Of a DNA stretch of 64,000 bases, positions 6,790-16,367 are shown piece after piece. Made by a program: the position numbers and the translations under genes. Numbering within the stretch: position 1 is the stretch's first letter; every line of letters begins with the position of its first letter. Source of the stretch: Pectinatus cerevisiiphilus (lineage in GTDB: Bacteria; Bacillota; Negativicutes; Selenomonadales; Selenomonadaceae); NCBI RefSeq assembly GCF_004341685.1, contig NZ_SMAA01000006.1, forward strand, positions 62,001 through 126,000. The letters are read 5' to 3'. The notes beneath the pieces are model-generated. The model had not been told where the DNA came from and searched no databases. It was given only the letters and a program-made list of their open reading frames with translations.

Positions 6790-8949
6790 TTAATTTATGT
6801 TATGTGCCAGCCGTTCTGCCAGTAAAGTGTATCTTTTTTGTGTCCGGTTATTCTGCACAGCTGTGTATAAAGCTTTTTTGGAACCGAGCAGGATAACTTT
6901 TTCTTTTGCTCTTGTAACTGCTGTATATAAAAGATTGCGCTGGAGCATTATAAAATGTCCATTCGTAAGCGGTAATATAATAATTTTATATTCGCTCCCT
7001 TGGCTTTTATGGACACTCATGGCATATGCAAGCATTAATTGGTTGGTTTCAGCCTGTTGGTAATCTACACTATTTTCACCAAAAGTGACGGTGATTTTTT
7101 GCGGTGTTATTGCTTTTATAAAGCCTATGTCACCATTAAAGACATTTTTTTCGTAATTATTTTTTATTTGCATTATTTTATCGCCGCAACGAAAGGTCTG
7201 GGAGGCTGTTTTGTATTCGTTTTTTTCTGCTGAGGTACTATTTAAAGCATCCTGCAATAATTTATTTAGGTTGCTTACACCACAGGGAAGCCGATGCATT
7301 GGCGCAAGTACTTGTGCATCTGTAAGAGGATCAAAACCTGCGGCAGGCAGGTCGTTTTTACACAAAGAGACTATTTTTGCGGCTGTAGTTTCGTCATCTT
7401 CTATTTCCAAAAAAATAAAATCACTGCTTGAAGTATAGTCTGGCATTCTGCCGGCATTTATGGCATGGGCGTTATGGATTATTATACTTTCCTGTGCCTG
7501 ACGGAAAATTTCCTCAAGTCTTAATGAAGAAACAGCGCCCGAACGAAGCATGTCCTTTAATACGGCACCTGGGCCGACAGCGGGCAGTTGGTCGACATCA
7601 CCTACTAAAACAATACGGCAGCCGTTTGGTATTGCATTGAGAAAGTGTTGCATGAGCACTATGTCTACCATTGATACTTCATCAATTATGATGGCATCAG
7701 CTTCAAGTGGTTCATCACTGTCTTTGCCGAAGGTTGATTCGTCACCGGCTCTTATTCCTGTCGCTTCAAGCAGGCGATGGATAGTGCTGGCACTTTGTCC
7801 TGTCGATTCTGCCAATCTTTTGGCTGCCCGTCCGGTAGGCGCGCCTAATAGTACCTTTAAACCAAAATGCTGCAATACAAAAAGTATGCCTTGGATCACT
7901 GTTGTTTTTCCTGTACCAGGCCCACCGGTCAGGATGAACATGCCGTGTCGCAGCACAGCTTCGATAGCTTCCCTTTGTTTTTGCGCCAATTTTAATTGGC
8001 TGCCGGCTTCCCATTCGCTGGTCATCTTTGCCGCGTTTTCGAGAGGAAGCGGTTCGACACTGCTGTCAAGTTCTAAAATTCGCTGGGCAGTTTGTTTTTC
8101 CGCAAAATAAAGATAGGGCGGATAAATAAGCTGTTCACCGCCTATGTATTCCGTATATAGATGATCCTGGTCAATTTCTTGTTGTAATTTGGTATGGATG
8201 CTTTCTCTTCCTATATTTAAAAGCTTTGCTGTTTTAGTTACGATAAGGTTTTCCGGTGCACAGCAATGTCCATTTGTGGCTATTTGCAGTAATGCGAAAT
8301 TTATGCCGGCAATTATTCTGCTGTCATCGTTTTTTTCTACACCGAGCTGTGCAGCTACCTGATCTGCTGTTAAAAAACCGATACCGTCAATATCGTGTGC
8401 GAGCCGATAGGGATCATTTTCCATTATCTCAATGGCAAAAGAGCCATATTCTTCAAAGATGCGTCCGGCATAAGTGGAGGAAAGCCCATGTGTCTCCAGC
8501 CAGATCATAATTTCGCGCAGTTCGCCCTGTTCATTATACGATTCAAAAATTTTCTGCGCTGTTTTTTTACCAATACCGCTGACTTCACAGAGTTTGCCTG
8601 GTGAGTTTTCTATAATTTGCAATGTTTCTTTGCCGAACATGGCAACAATGCGTTTCGCCATAGCTGGGCCTATACCGGCAAGTGCCCCTGAAGACAAAAA
8701 GCGTTCAATGCCGTCAGAGCTGTCCGGTGCTGTTGCTTTCAGTTTAGCAGCTTTAAACTGTTGGCCGAAACGGGGATGGACTACCCAGCTGCCCTCTACA
8801 CAGACATTCTGTCCTACTAAAGGAGCGGGAAAACTGCAAGTGACTGTTATTGAAGTACTTTGTTGTTCTGGTTTCAAACGAAATACGCTAAAGCTGCCGG
8901 TAGCGTTGGTAAAAATCACCGCTTGGATACTGCCTTCAATCTTTTCCAT
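6790..8949 (-). CDS. recD2: ATP-dependent 5'-3' DNA helicase RecD2
   Basis: RecD2 is the RecBC-independent form of RecD, a superfamily 1B helicase involved in replication fork and mismatch processing. The 719-residue chain starts with the family's OB-like domain (residues 1-75). Two helix-hairpin-helix-like elements follow (AGIGPAMAKR near 91-100, VSGIGKKTA near 123-131), then a further IDGIGFLTAD near 190. The ATPase core has Walker A GGPGTGKTT at about 342-350 and the DEVSM box. The C-terminal motif VI region is VTRAKEKVIL, preceded by AYAMSVHKSQGSEY. The length matches full RecD2 proteins. It is followed at 20 bp by comFC. Confidence 0.95.
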   Translation of the reverse strand: MEKIEGSIQAVIFTNATGSFSVFRLKPEQQSTSITVTCSFPAPLVGQNVCVEGSWVVHPRFGQQFKAAKLKATAPDSSDGIERFLSSGALAGIGPAMAKRIVAMFGKETLQIIENSPGKLCEVSGIGKKTAQKIFESYNEQGELREIMIWLETHGLSSTYAGRIFEEYGSFAIEIMENDPYRLAHDIDGIGFLTADQVAAQLGVEKNDDSRIIAGINFALLQIATNGHCCAPENLIVTKTAKLLNIGRESIHTKLQQEIDQDHLYTEYIGGEQLIYPPYLYFAEKQTAQRILELDSSVEPLPLENAAKMTSEWEAGSQLKLAQKQREAIEAVLRHGMFILTGGPGTGKTTVIQGILFVLQHFGLKVLLGAPTGRAAKRLAESTGQSASTIHRLLEATGIRAGDESTFGKDSDEPLEADAIIIDEVSMVDIVLMQHFLNAIPNGCRIVLVGDVDQLPAVGPGAVLKDMLRSGAVSSLRLEEIFRQAQESIIIHNAHAINAGRMPDYTSSSDFIFLEIEDDETTAAKIVSLCKNDLPAAGFDPLTDAQVLAPMHRLPCGVSNLNKLLQDALNSTSAEKNEYKTASQTFRCGDKIMQIKNNYEKNVFNGDIGFIKAITPQKITVTFGENSVDYQQAETNQLMLAYAMSVHKSQGSEYKIIILPLTNGHFIMLQRNLLYTAVTRAKEKVILLGSKKALYTAVQNNRTQKRYTLLAERLAHNIN

Positions 8950-8978
8950 AATTTTACCCTGCCCACATCATGATATAG

Positions 8979-10919
8979 TTATTGCATAAGCTTGTCCCAC
9001 TCTTCGTATTTTGCATCGATTTCAGCCTGTTTGGCGGCATAGGCATTGGCTATTTTGGCGCTTTCCTGTGGATCTTGCTGGAGGCTGGGATCGTTCATCT
9101 GCATTTCTAAGGCTTTCAGTTCTGCTTCCAGCATAGCTATTTCCGCTTCACAGCGTTTCAAAACAAGTTGTTTTTTATCTTCACTAAATAAATTTTCTTT
9201 TTTATTTTTACTTTTATCTAGCTTATCTTTTACATAAGGTTTCTTTTCTTTTATTGCAGCGGGTTTAGCAGCAGTTTTATCTTTTTTGGCAGAAGGTTGT
9301 TTTTCTATAGGTGCAGATGCTTCGTCCAATTTTTTTTGCCGGTAATAGCTGTAATTGCCATCATATTGTTTAAGCTGTCCGTCTGTCATTTCATAAGTAC
9401 AGTTGGTAACCTTGTCTAAAAAGTACCGATCATGGGATACAACAAGGAAAGTTCCCGGAAAGGTCATCAAGGCTTTTTCTACGGCCTCGCGGGCAGGAAT
9501 ATCCAAATGGTTTGTCGGTTCATCTAAAATTATAAAATTAGCACCGTCCATCATCAGCTTTAGTAGTGCTAAACGTGCTTTTTCTCCGCCGGACAACTCA
9601 GCCACTATTTTGTAGACACTGTCACCTTTAAATAAGAATGCCCCTAGATAATTTCGTGCCTGTTCATCTGCAATACCGTAATTATAGGTTATTTCTGCCA
9701 ATACCGTATTCTGCCCGTTCAGTTCTTCATGGTGCTGGGAGAAATAACCTGTTTTTACACGATTGCCAAGCTTTATTCGTCCTTTATCTGCTTCAAGCTC
9801 ACCACAAATTAACCTGAGCAATGTTGTTTTACCTGTTCCGTTAGGCCCAATCAGGGCAATGCCATCTCCCTTATGCACTGTCATCGTCAGATGGTTGCAG
9901 ATTGGAACCGTATCAAAGGAAAAAGATAAATCTTCTATTTCCAACACTTTTTGCGCACATTCCAAGGGTGGATTAAATAGAAAATAATTAAAACCTGCCG
10001 GATCGGGGGGAAGTATTATCCTTTTTAATCTTTTTAGCTGTTTTTCCCTGCCGCGTGCCTGTTTTGATTTTATACCGGCTTTATATTTACGAATATATTC
10101 TTCCGTTTTTTTTATGTGTTCTTGTTGTTTAACGAAAGCGGACTCTAAAGCAGCGCGTCTATCGGCACGTACACGCATTGCCCTTGAATAATTGCCTTCA
10201 TAAATGTCTATTTTTTTATCAATTAGCTCTATTATAGAGGTTGTCACTTTATCAAGGAAAAAACGGTCATGCGATATCATTAAGATACCGCCTTTGTAGT
10301 TTTGCAAGAAATCTTCCAACCATTCTATCATTGTGACATCTAAATGGTTTGTCGGTTCATCGAGAAATAAAAAATCAGGTTCGCGCAAAAGTGCCTTCGC
10401 AAGACAAATACGTGTCTTTTGTCCGCCTGAAAAATGCAAGGGTGATTTTTGCAGGTCGGCATCACTGAAACCCAGGCCAAAAGCTATACGACGAATTTGG
10501 TTTTCATATTCGTAACCGCCCAGCCGTTCAAATTCCTCAGAAATTTTTGCATATTCATGCATCATAGCATCTATTTTTGACCGTTGTGTTTCTTGTGCCG
10601 TTTCTTTTTCAAGGGCAGTTTTTTTAGCGGCTAATTCCAGCAAATCAGCAAAAACGGTAAGCAATTCTTCATACAGCGTATTCCCAGTAAAACTAGCCTG
10701 CTGTTCGACATAACCGATTCTGTCCGCTGCATCCATTTTTACCGTACCACTGTCATAGTCCTCTTTTTCCATAATGCAGTTCATCAGAGTAGTCTTACCT
10801 GCACCGTTGGCACCAATAAGGCCAATCTTATCACCCTTAGTTATTTCGAAAGAAACATTGCTGAATAGTTCTCTGATACCATATGATTTTGCTATATTTT
10901 CAATACGCAGCAAGCTCAA
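8979..10919 (-). CDS. ABC-F family ATPase (Uup/YfmR-like)
   Basis: ABC-F proteins lack membrane domains and act on ribosomes or translation. Two nucleotide-binding domains are visible. The first has Walker A GANGAGKTT, signature FSGGQKTR and FLFLDEPTNHLD. The second has GPNGTGKTT, signature LSGGEKARLAL and FIILDEPTNHLD. They are joined by an arginine/lysine-rich linker (about residues 250-310). A charged C-terminal extension (about residues 540-646) ends in a coiled coil, as in Uup and YfmR. I prefer the TTG at 10919 (MSLLRIENIAKSYG), where homologues begin, over the in-frame TTG at 10934; neither has an ideal ribosome binding site. Which ABC-F subgroup it belongs to cannot be settled by eye, and there is no sign that it is a resistance determinant. 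Confidence 0.9.
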   Translation of the reverse strand: MSLLRIENIAKSYGIRELFSNVSFEITKGDKIGLIGANGAGKTTLMNCIMEKEDYDSGTVKMDAADRIGYVEQQASFTGNTLYEELLTVFADLLELAAKKTALEKETAQETQRSKIDAMMHEYAKISEEFERLGGYEYENQIRRIAFGLGFSDADLQKSPLHFSGGQKTRICLAKALLREPDFLFLDEPTNHLDVTMIEWLEDFLQNYKGGILMISHDRFFLDKVTTSIIELIDKKIDIYEGNYSRAMRVRADRRAALESAFVKQQEHIKKTEEYIRKYKAGIKSKQARGREKQLKRLKRIILPPDPAGFNYFLFNPPLECAQKVLEIEDLSFSFDTVPICNHLTMTVHKGDGIALIGPNGTGKTTLLRLICGELEADKGRIKLGNRVKTGYFSQHHEELNGQNTVLAEITYNYGIADEQARNYLGAFLFKGDSVYKIVAELSGGEKARLALLKLMMDGANFIILDEPTNHLDIPAREAVEKALMTFPGTFLVVSHDRYFLDKVTNCTYEMTDGQLKQYDGNYSYYRQKKLDEASAPIEKQPSAKKDKTAAKPAAIKEKKPYVKDKLDKSKNKKENLFSEDKKQLVLKRCEAEIAMLEAELKALEMQMNDPSLQQDPQESAKIANAYAAKQAEIDAKYEEWDKLMQ

Positions 10920-11005
10920 TTTTTCACATCCCAATTTTGTAATTTAGCTGATAATCTGTCTAATACGCACTAATATTTTATATCGTCTTGTTTGTATATT
11001 CATGC

Positions 11006-11036
11006 AAAATAGCGGAAATTCAATTTCCGCTATTTT
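11006..11036 (-). terminator. Bidirectional-looking terminator after the LCP gene
   Basis: Two perfect 15-nt arms around a single C (AAAATAGCGGAAATT and its complement) lie 6 bp beyond the stop of the LCP gene. The A/T ends supply the U-tract in either direction. Confidence 0.75.
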
Positions 11037-11041
11037 ACAGC

Positions 11042-12352
11042 TTACTTCTTAAAATCTTTGCCAATATTCAATACAGCCTGTTTTTCTCCGCTGCCGGTCA
11101 TTATTACACAAGGGAAAGGCATGCCGTAGAAAAGGCCAACTGCATTTTCATTTGTCATTATACGTGTTTTTTCGTTGGCAGAGGTGCGGCCTGTTTCCAC
11201 GCTGGATATTTTAAAACCCTTATTCATTAATATATCTGCCGCTGCAGCTCCCGCTCCATTTATACCACTCGAATTGATAACCATAACGGTAATATCCTGT
11301 GGTTTTACAGGTGCGGCTTTTTTCTCAACCGTCTTCGTTTCACTGTCGCTGTTCTGGTTGGTTTCTGTGGCATCTTCATTTAGCAGTTTCAAACCTTTAG
11401 GCAGGTCTTTGGCATATTCTGCTGCTGTTTTATCAGTATCTTGCTGCATCTGTGTTGTGACATTTAGGGACAGCATTTCAGCAATGTCCTGACGCAGTGC
11501 TTTTATATCAGGCAGCCAGTAACTGATATCGTCTATATAGGCTGCTTGGCCGGGAAGCATAGAAGAGGTTATTGTGCCGTCTTTTATTTTTGGAATCATT
11601 CCCGCGAATTTAAGCATGTCAGTAAACGGCATGTCAGTTTTTACTGTCGCACTCACTTCTTTTATTATCTCAGGTAATTTTGGTAGAACAGACGGCGTTA
11701 ATACTTTTTCCAAAACAGCCTTTAAAAAATGCTGCTGTCTTGCAACTCTGCCAATATCTCCTTCACCGTCACGAAAGCGGACATACTCTATTGCTTTTTT
11801 ACCATCCATATGCTGCATTCCCGGATAAAGGTCGATATGCAGCCCGCCGTTATCGTCCCAAGGATCATCGTAATACATCCTTTTTTCGACATCAATGTCT
11901 ATGCCACCGATAGCGTCAATAATATTTTCAAAAGATTTTATATCTATTAGTACATAATAATTGATTGGCACATCCAACAGGTTTTGCACTGTGTCCTTGC
12001 TCAGTTCATGGCCGCCGTAAGCGTAGGCATGATTTATCTTATCATAGCCGTGTCCCTTCATTTGCACTCTGGTATCACGTGGTATTGACATTACGGAAAC
12101 ATCGTCAGTCTTGGTGTCGACGTTAAACAACATCATTGTGTCGCTTCGCCCTACATCGTCGCTGCGACTGTCTATCCCCATGACCATAATAGTGTATTTA
12201 TCATCTAAGGAAACAGTTGGCTTTGCCGACGTGGCAGCAATACGTTTTGAAAAATTATATGCCAGTACTGTAGCGATAAAGACAAAAAAAACCAACCCTA
12301 TAATTATTATACGATGATAGCTTCTCTTATATTTTACTTTTTTTTGCTCCAA
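11042..12352 (-). CDS. LytR-CpsA-Psr (LCP) family cell-wall glycopolymer transferase
   Basis: LCP proteins transfer lipid-linked glycopolymers to peptidoglycan on the outer face of the membrane. The 436-residue protein has a basic cytoplasmic start, one membrane segment (IIIIGLVFFVFIATVLAY, about residues 13-32) and the LCP catalytic domain. The latter shows VMGIDSRSDDVGRSDTMML, SIPRDTRV, DKINHAYAYGG and a closing RFRDGEGDIGRVARQQ with the conserved Arg/Asp residues. A C-terminal LytR_C domain follows (ITVMVINSSGINGAG onward). The start is the TTG at 12352: GGAG lies 7 nt upstream, and a sigma-A promoter (12414-12442) lies inside the longer open frame, which excludes the upstream starts. It is monocistronic, between two terminators or promoters. 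Confidence 0.9.
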   Translation of the reverse strand: MEQKKVKYKRSYHRIIIIGLVFFVFIATVLAYNFSKRIAATSAKPTVSLDDKYTIMVMGIDSRSDDVGRSDTMMLFNVDTKTDDVSVMSIPRDTRVQMKGHGYDKINHAYAYGGHELSKDTVQNLLDVPINYYVLIDIKSFENIIDAIGGIDIDVEKRMYYDDPWDDNGGLHIDLYPGMQHMDGKKAIEYVRFRDGEGDIGRVARQQHFLKAVLEKVLTPSVLPKLPEIIKEVSATVKTDMPFTDMLKFAGMIPKIKDGTITSSMLPGQAAYIDDISYWLPDIKALRQDIAEMLSLNVTTQMQQDTDKTAAEYAKDLPKGLKLLNEDATETNQNSDSETKTVEKKAAPVKPQDITVMVINSSGINGAGAAAADILMNKGFKISSVETGRTSANEKTRIMTNENAVGLFYGMPFPCVIMTGSGEKQAVLNIGKDFKK

Positions 12353-12413
12353 TTTTATTCTCCATAAGTTATTTGCACAAAACATGGGCATAGCTACGCT
12401 GCATATGGCTTTT

Positions 12414-12442
12414 AGTATAACAAAAAACTTTATTATTTTCAA
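12414..12442 (-). promoter_or_regulatory. Sigma-A promoter of the LCP gene
   Basis: TTGAAA (12442-12437), a 17-nt spacer and TATACT (12419-12414) on the minus strand give a start about 55 nt upstream of the TTG start codon. Confidence 0.65.
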
Positions 12443-12534
12443 TTTTATTAGTATGGATAGCATTAAACATACAAAAGAACTGTAAGGGCAGGCGGTAGTC
12501 CAAATGCGGGAGATACACCGGAAATACAGTGTTA

Positions 12535-12563
12535 TTGCTAATCAATCTATTTTATTGTAGAAT
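12535..12563 (+). promoter_or_regulatory. Probable sigma-A promoter of the HAD phosphatase gene
   Basis: TTGCTA, a 17-nt spacer and TAGAAT lie about 40 bp ahead of the ATG at 12606. Confidence 0.5.
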
Positions 12564-12605
12564 ATTACATATATTTATATTTATTTGTGAAAGGATTAAA
12601 TAATA

Positions 12606-13427
12606 ATGGCAGTAAAGTTGATCGCTCTGGATATGGACGGCACTACGCTCAACGACGGACATATGGTATCTGACCAAAATCGCGCAGCAATAGATGAGGC
12701 TTTAAGAAGAAATATAGTAGTAACGGTTTGTACTGGAAGAAGCAACACTGAGTTAGCACCAATAATAGCAGTTCTTCCTGAAGTGCGATATTTTATAAAT
12801 GGCAATGGGTGCAAGATTTATGACAAAAAAATGGATAAGGTGATATTATCTGAACCGTTGTCCTTTTCTGCTGCCAATACTATTTACAGGATAGTGCGCG
12901 AGTATCCTGTTATGCTTGAAGTATATACAGATAATCAGATTTATACTTCAAAGTCCTGTTATGACCATGCGAATAAATACGTTCCTGCACAATTTCTCCA
13001 GCTTATTCTTGATACACGTACGCCGCTGGAAAATTTAAAAGCTCTTTTTCGGCCTGATTGGCAAAAATTAATTTATAAAATAAATATTTTTTATAATAAT
13101 GTAGAAAATTTTGAAGCCATTCGCGAAAGATGCAAAGATCTACCAGCGGAGATGACAGGTTCCACTGAGGCGAACTTGGAGTTTAACAGTTTGACAGCAA
13201 GTAAAGGACGCGCATTATCTAAACTTGCCAGTATTTTAAAAATTGATGCCAGCGAAGTCATGGCTATCGGCGATGGCAGTAATGATATATCAATGCTTAA
13301 ATATGCCGGTTATTCCATAGCTATGGAAAATGCCATCCCCGAGGCAAAAGCAGCGGCCAAATACCAGACCTTGAATAATAATGAAAATGGTGTAGCCGCG
13401 GCTATTAAAAAGTATGCCCTCTGCTGA
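12606..13427 (+). CDS. Cof-type HAD family sugar/nucleotide phosphatase
   Basis: This 273-residue protein is a class IIB haloacid dehalogenase hydrolase of the Cof/YkrA group, soluble Mg-dependent phosphatases acting on phosphosugars, pyridoxal phosphate or nucleotides. Motif I is ALDMDGTTLND (residues 7-17, catalytic Asp pair). Motif II is VTVCTGRS, motif III carries the lysine of ASKGRAL, and motif IV is AIGDGSNDISML, followed by the AMENA segment typical of the family. The cap domain lies between about residues 85 and 190. AAAGGA precedes the ATG at 12606. The substrate cannot be told from sequence, and the neighbours (LCP ligase, secreted SGNH hydrolase) give no clear hint. Confidence 0.9.
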   Translation: MAVKLIALDMDGTTLNDGHMVSDQNRAAIDEALRRNIVVTVCTGRSNTELAPIIAVLPEVRYFINGNGCKIYDKKMDKVILSEPLSFSAANTIYRIVREYPVMLEVYTDNQIYTSKSCYDHANKYVPAQFLQLILDTRTPLENLKALFRPDWQKLIYKINIFYNNVENFEAIRERCKDLPAEMTGSTEANLEFNSLTASKGRALSKLASILKIDASEVMAIGDGSNDISMLKYAGYSIAMENAIPEAKAAAKYQTLNNNENGVAAAIKKYALC

Positions 13428-13496
13428 TTTATTCATGACAGATGGCCAATGGGAATTTTGCACCGTGGTTCGTCTGGCTGTAAAGGAAGATATTTT

Positions 13497-14885
13497 ATGA
13501 AATACACTATCATACTCGTAGTATTAATCAATATTTTTATTTTATCTGGTGATGCTTATAGTTATAAACAGCTTTATCCTGCTCTTGAGGTAACAACTCA
13601 TTATACTACCAGTAATCCGGCTTCCGATGCACCACTTCTACGCTGGAGTGAAAATACGAAAGCCGTTTATTATGAGCTGGAAGTTTTTGATAAAATCCCA
13701 GATAAATTAAGCAACAATGCTATATCACCAGCGCATGTTTATTTTACAAACCAAGTATTTGTAAATGCATTTAACCTGCCAATGGCTGATATTGCCGGCA
13801 ATAAAGCAAAAACGCTGTATTGGCGTGTACGGGCAATGGATTTTGACAATAAACCCATTACCAATTTTTCTTCTTTGGAATCACTTTATACTGATGGGCA
13901 TCCGTCTTCAATTACTTCGCCTGTGCCCAATGCTGAATATAACAGTGGCAATGGTTCAGTTCTTTTGTATCCTGTTTACCAGTGGATTCCCAATGCAGGT
14001 GCAACGAAGTTTGAGGTAGAGGTCTTGTCTGCTCCACCGGAAAACCCCAATGGGGTAGAACCTTCCCAATATCGTGTCTTTTCTAACGTGATGGGTTTTT
14101 CCTGCGAATATTATGATCCGCAACCACGCATTGGTACGTATTACTGGCGGGTACGCGGCCTCGATGATAATGGGCAGCCTGTAGGCGTTTATTCAGATGC
14201 TAAAAAATTCAGCAATGAACCTTCGGCCGGTTATAAGGTCGGTATTTTTGGCGATAGTATAAGCCATGGTGGCGGACATTTATCTTATAGCCCTGCTGAT
14301 TTTGATTTCAGCTATGCCTCCTATTTAAAAACGCCCTCGATAAATCTTTCGGAGAGTGGCGATACCATCGAAAAGATGGTCAACCGTTTTGATAAGGATG
14401 TATTACCTTTTTCTCCTAAATATTTAATTATTATGGGTGCCAGTAACAGTCTGCGGGCAGGCGTCCCTGCCGACAAAGTGATAATAGGTTTGAAAATTCT
14501 TCAGCAAAAATGTCAGGAAAATGGAATAAAACCTATTCTTCTTACTTTACCGACGATAAATCCGTATAATATAAATAAAATTTTTGCGGAAGGTACTTCA
14601 CCGAACTGGGCGCATGAGTTCAACAAAGTTAATAATTATATCCGTACTTGTATCCATATAGATACAGCAGCCGATTTTCCCACTCCACCAGAAGTGCTGC
14701 CAACAGAGTTTGCCTTGGATGGGCTGCATCTTGATGATAATGGCAAAGCTATAATGGGGCACACGATAAATGATGGCTGGGATGAAGTAACTGAAGAACT
14801 GGCAAAAGAAGATGACGAAGATAAAATTGTTATTACGCCAGAGGAGTTGGAGTTATTTAAAAATACACCAGATGTTACGGATTAA
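13497..14885 (+). CDS. Secreted SGNH/GDSL hydrolase with N-terminal beta-sandwich repeats
   Basis: This 462-residue protein probably acts outside the membrane as an esterase or deacetylase on an unknown substrate. A signal peptide (KYTIILVVLINIFILSGDAYS, cleavage near residue 22) is followed by two fibronectin-III-like repeats, each ending in an almost identical YYWRVRGLDDNGQP / LYWRVRAMDFDNKP block (about residues 25-240). The C-terminal SGNH domain has block I GDSIS, a GDT element for block II, MGASNS for block III and LDGLHLDDNGKA for block V. An acidic tail closes the protein. The start at 13497 is preferred because AAGGAAG lies just upstream and the signal peptide begins there. Block III reads GASN rather than the usual G-x-N-D, so activity should be tested. 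No dedicated partner is seen nearby. Confidence 0.8.
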   Translation: MKYTIILVVLINIFILSGDAYSYKQLYPALEVTTHYTTSNPASDAPLLRWSENTKAVYYELEVFDKIPDKLSNNAISPAHVYFTNQVFVNAFNLPMADIAGNKAKTLYWRVRAMDFDNKPITNFSSLESLYTDGHPSSITSPVPNAEYNSGNGSVLLYPVYQWIPNAGATKFEVEVLSAPPENPNGVEPSQYRVFSNVMGFSCEYYDPQPRIGTYYWRVRGLDDNGQPVGVYSDAKKFSNEPSAGYKVGIFGDSISHGGGHLSYSPADFDFSYASYLKTPSINLSESGDTIEKMVNRFDKDVLPFSPKYLIIMGASNSLRAGVPADKVIIGLKILQQKCQENGIKPILLTLPTINPYNINKIFAEGTSPNWAHEFNKVNNYIRTCIHIDTAADFPTPPEVLPTEFALDGLHLDDNGKAIMGHTINDGWDEVTEELAKEDDEDKIVITPEELELFKNTPDVTD

Positions 14886-14963
14886 TGACGGCTGTCTGTA
14901 AATAGATGGTAAAGGGCAGCGAATAATATTGATTTTTATTGTATATAATATGTAACAGATTAA

Positions 14964-14992
14964 TTGTATCTATTAATTACTAGTGTTATAAT
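14964..14992 (+). promoter_or_regulatory. Sigma-A promoter of the flavodiiron gene
   Basis: TTGTAT, a 17-nt spacer and TATAAT lie 37 bp ahead of the ATG at 15029. Confidence 0.6.
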
Positions 14993-15028
14993 AATAATAG
15001 ATTATCTTGTAGAAGGGCAGGGACTATT

Positions 15029-16195
15029 ATGCAGGCAGTTGAAATAAAAAAAGGAATTTATTGGGTTGGTGTTATTGATTGGAATTTGCGAAATTTCCAT
15101 GGCTATCAGACTGGCAGAGGTTCTTCTTATAATGCTTATCTGATTATAGACGAAAAAATTACACTTATTGATACGGCAAAAGTAAATTTTAAAGATGAAA
15201 TTATGGAGCGTATATCGTCTATAATTGATCCTGCTAAAATTGATTATATAATTTGCAATCATCTCGAACAAGACCATTCTGGTTCAATTCCTACCATAAT
15301 GAAAAAATGTCCTAATGCACAAATCTTCACTTGTATGCCAAATGGTTTGAAGAACATCCCTAAGTTTTATGGTGACTTGGCCTATAAAGGCGTAAAAGCC
15401 GGAGATTCATTGAGCATTGGCAAAAGAACGCTGCAATTTATCCCTGTACCTATGCTGCATTGGCCGGACAGTATGTTTACCTATTGCCCAGAAGAAAAGA
15501 TTCTATTTTCTAATGATGGTTTTGGTCAGCATTTTGCGTCCACTGAACGTTTTGACGATCAGGTTGACTTTAGCACCCTGATGTATGAAGCAAAAAAATA
15601 TTATGCTAATATTTTAATGCTTTATGGGCGTCAGGCGAAAACAGCGCTTTCTGCATTAAAAGATATTGATGTGAAAATGATAGCTACTGGGCATGGTATA
15701 ATTTGGCGCAGCCATATTTCTGAAATTGTTGAAAATTATAGGAAGTGGTCTGAAGGAGAAACCTCTGATGAGGCTGTTGTCGTTTATGATACCATGTGGC
15801 ATTCAACGGAAAAAATGGCTAGAACTATTACGGAAGCTTTCGCACGCAGAAATATTCCCGCAAAGATGTATGATCTTAAGGAAAATCACATTTCCGATAT
15901 AATTACCGAAATACTTACTAAAAAATATTTGGCAGTTGGTTCACCTACGATCAATAATACTATAATGCCAACAGTTGCCTCTTTCCTTTGTTATTTAAGA
16001 GGACTCTCGCCTAAAGATAAGAACAGACTTGCTTTTGCTTTTGGCTCATATGGCTGGGGCGGCCAAAGTATCGGAGAAGTTGAAGATGAATTAAAGAAAG
16101 CCGGATTTACTATTTGGCTTGATAAAATAAGAATAAAAAACATTCCTTCTAAGGAAGAACTAGAAAATATTACAAAGCTTATTTTGGAAAAATAA
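15029..16195 (+). CDS. A-type flavoprotein, flavodiiron protein (FprA-like)
   Basis: Flavodiiron proteins reduce O2 to water and/or NO to N2O, protecting anaerobes. The 388-residue chain has the metallo-beta-lactamase-like diiron domain first, with the ligand motif HLEQDHSG (about residues 79-86) and further ligands in PMLHWPDSM, SNDGFGQHF and ATGHGIIW. The C-terminal flavodoxin domain starts near residue 250, with VVYDTMWHSTEKMA forming the FMN phosphate loop and GSYGWGGQS near residue 345. There is no rubredoxin extension, so electrons must come from a separate rubredoxin or oxidoreductase that is not in this window. The gene has its own promoter and terminator. Whether O2 or NO is the main substrate cannot be read from sequence. 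Confidence 0.93.
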   Translation: MQAVEIKKGIYWVGVIDWNLRNFHGYQTGRGSSYNAYLIIDEKITLIDTAKVNFKDEIMERISSIIDPAKIDYIICNHLEQDHSGSIPTIMKKCPNAQIFTCMPNGLKNIPKFYGDLAYKGVKAGDSLSIGKRTLQFIPVPMLHWPDSMFTYCPEEKILFSNDGFGQHFASTERFDDQVDFSTLMYEAKKYYANILMLYGRQAKTALSALKDIDVKMIATGHGIIWRSHISEIVENYRKWSEGETSDEAVVVYDTMWHSTEKMARTITEAFARRNIPAKMYDLKENHISDIITEILTKKYLAVGSPTINNTIMPTVASFLCYLRGLSPKDKNRLAFAFGSYGWGGQSIGEVEDELKKAGFTIWLDKIRIKNIPSKEELENITKLILEK

Positions 16196-16225
16196 GCTAA
16201 ACGATAAATAGAGGATAATAGAAAC

Positions 16226-16275
16226 ATTGCCGCTGATATTTGTATCTACGATACAATACCAGCGGCAATATTTTT
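16226..16275 (+). terminator. Intrinsic terminator after the flavodiiron gene
   Basis: ATTGCCGCTG pairs with CAGCGGCAAT (16226-16269), with further pairing inside, and is followed by ATTTTT. It lies 30 bp past the stop codon. Confidence 0.85.
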
Positions 16276-16367
16276 AACTTTTTCTAAAAAAATTATGGAC
16301 ATGGGTAAACTTTGGTTTATACTTTGTTTTGTGGAAGCTTAAAATTTGCTGGATAAAGTATATAAGG

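Noticed and set aside
8979-10919. ABC-F gene as an antibiotic resistance determinant.
   Set aside because: The C-terminal coiled-coil extension and general make-up fit housekeeping Uup/YfmR-type proteins; no resistance-subgroup feature can be recognised by eye.
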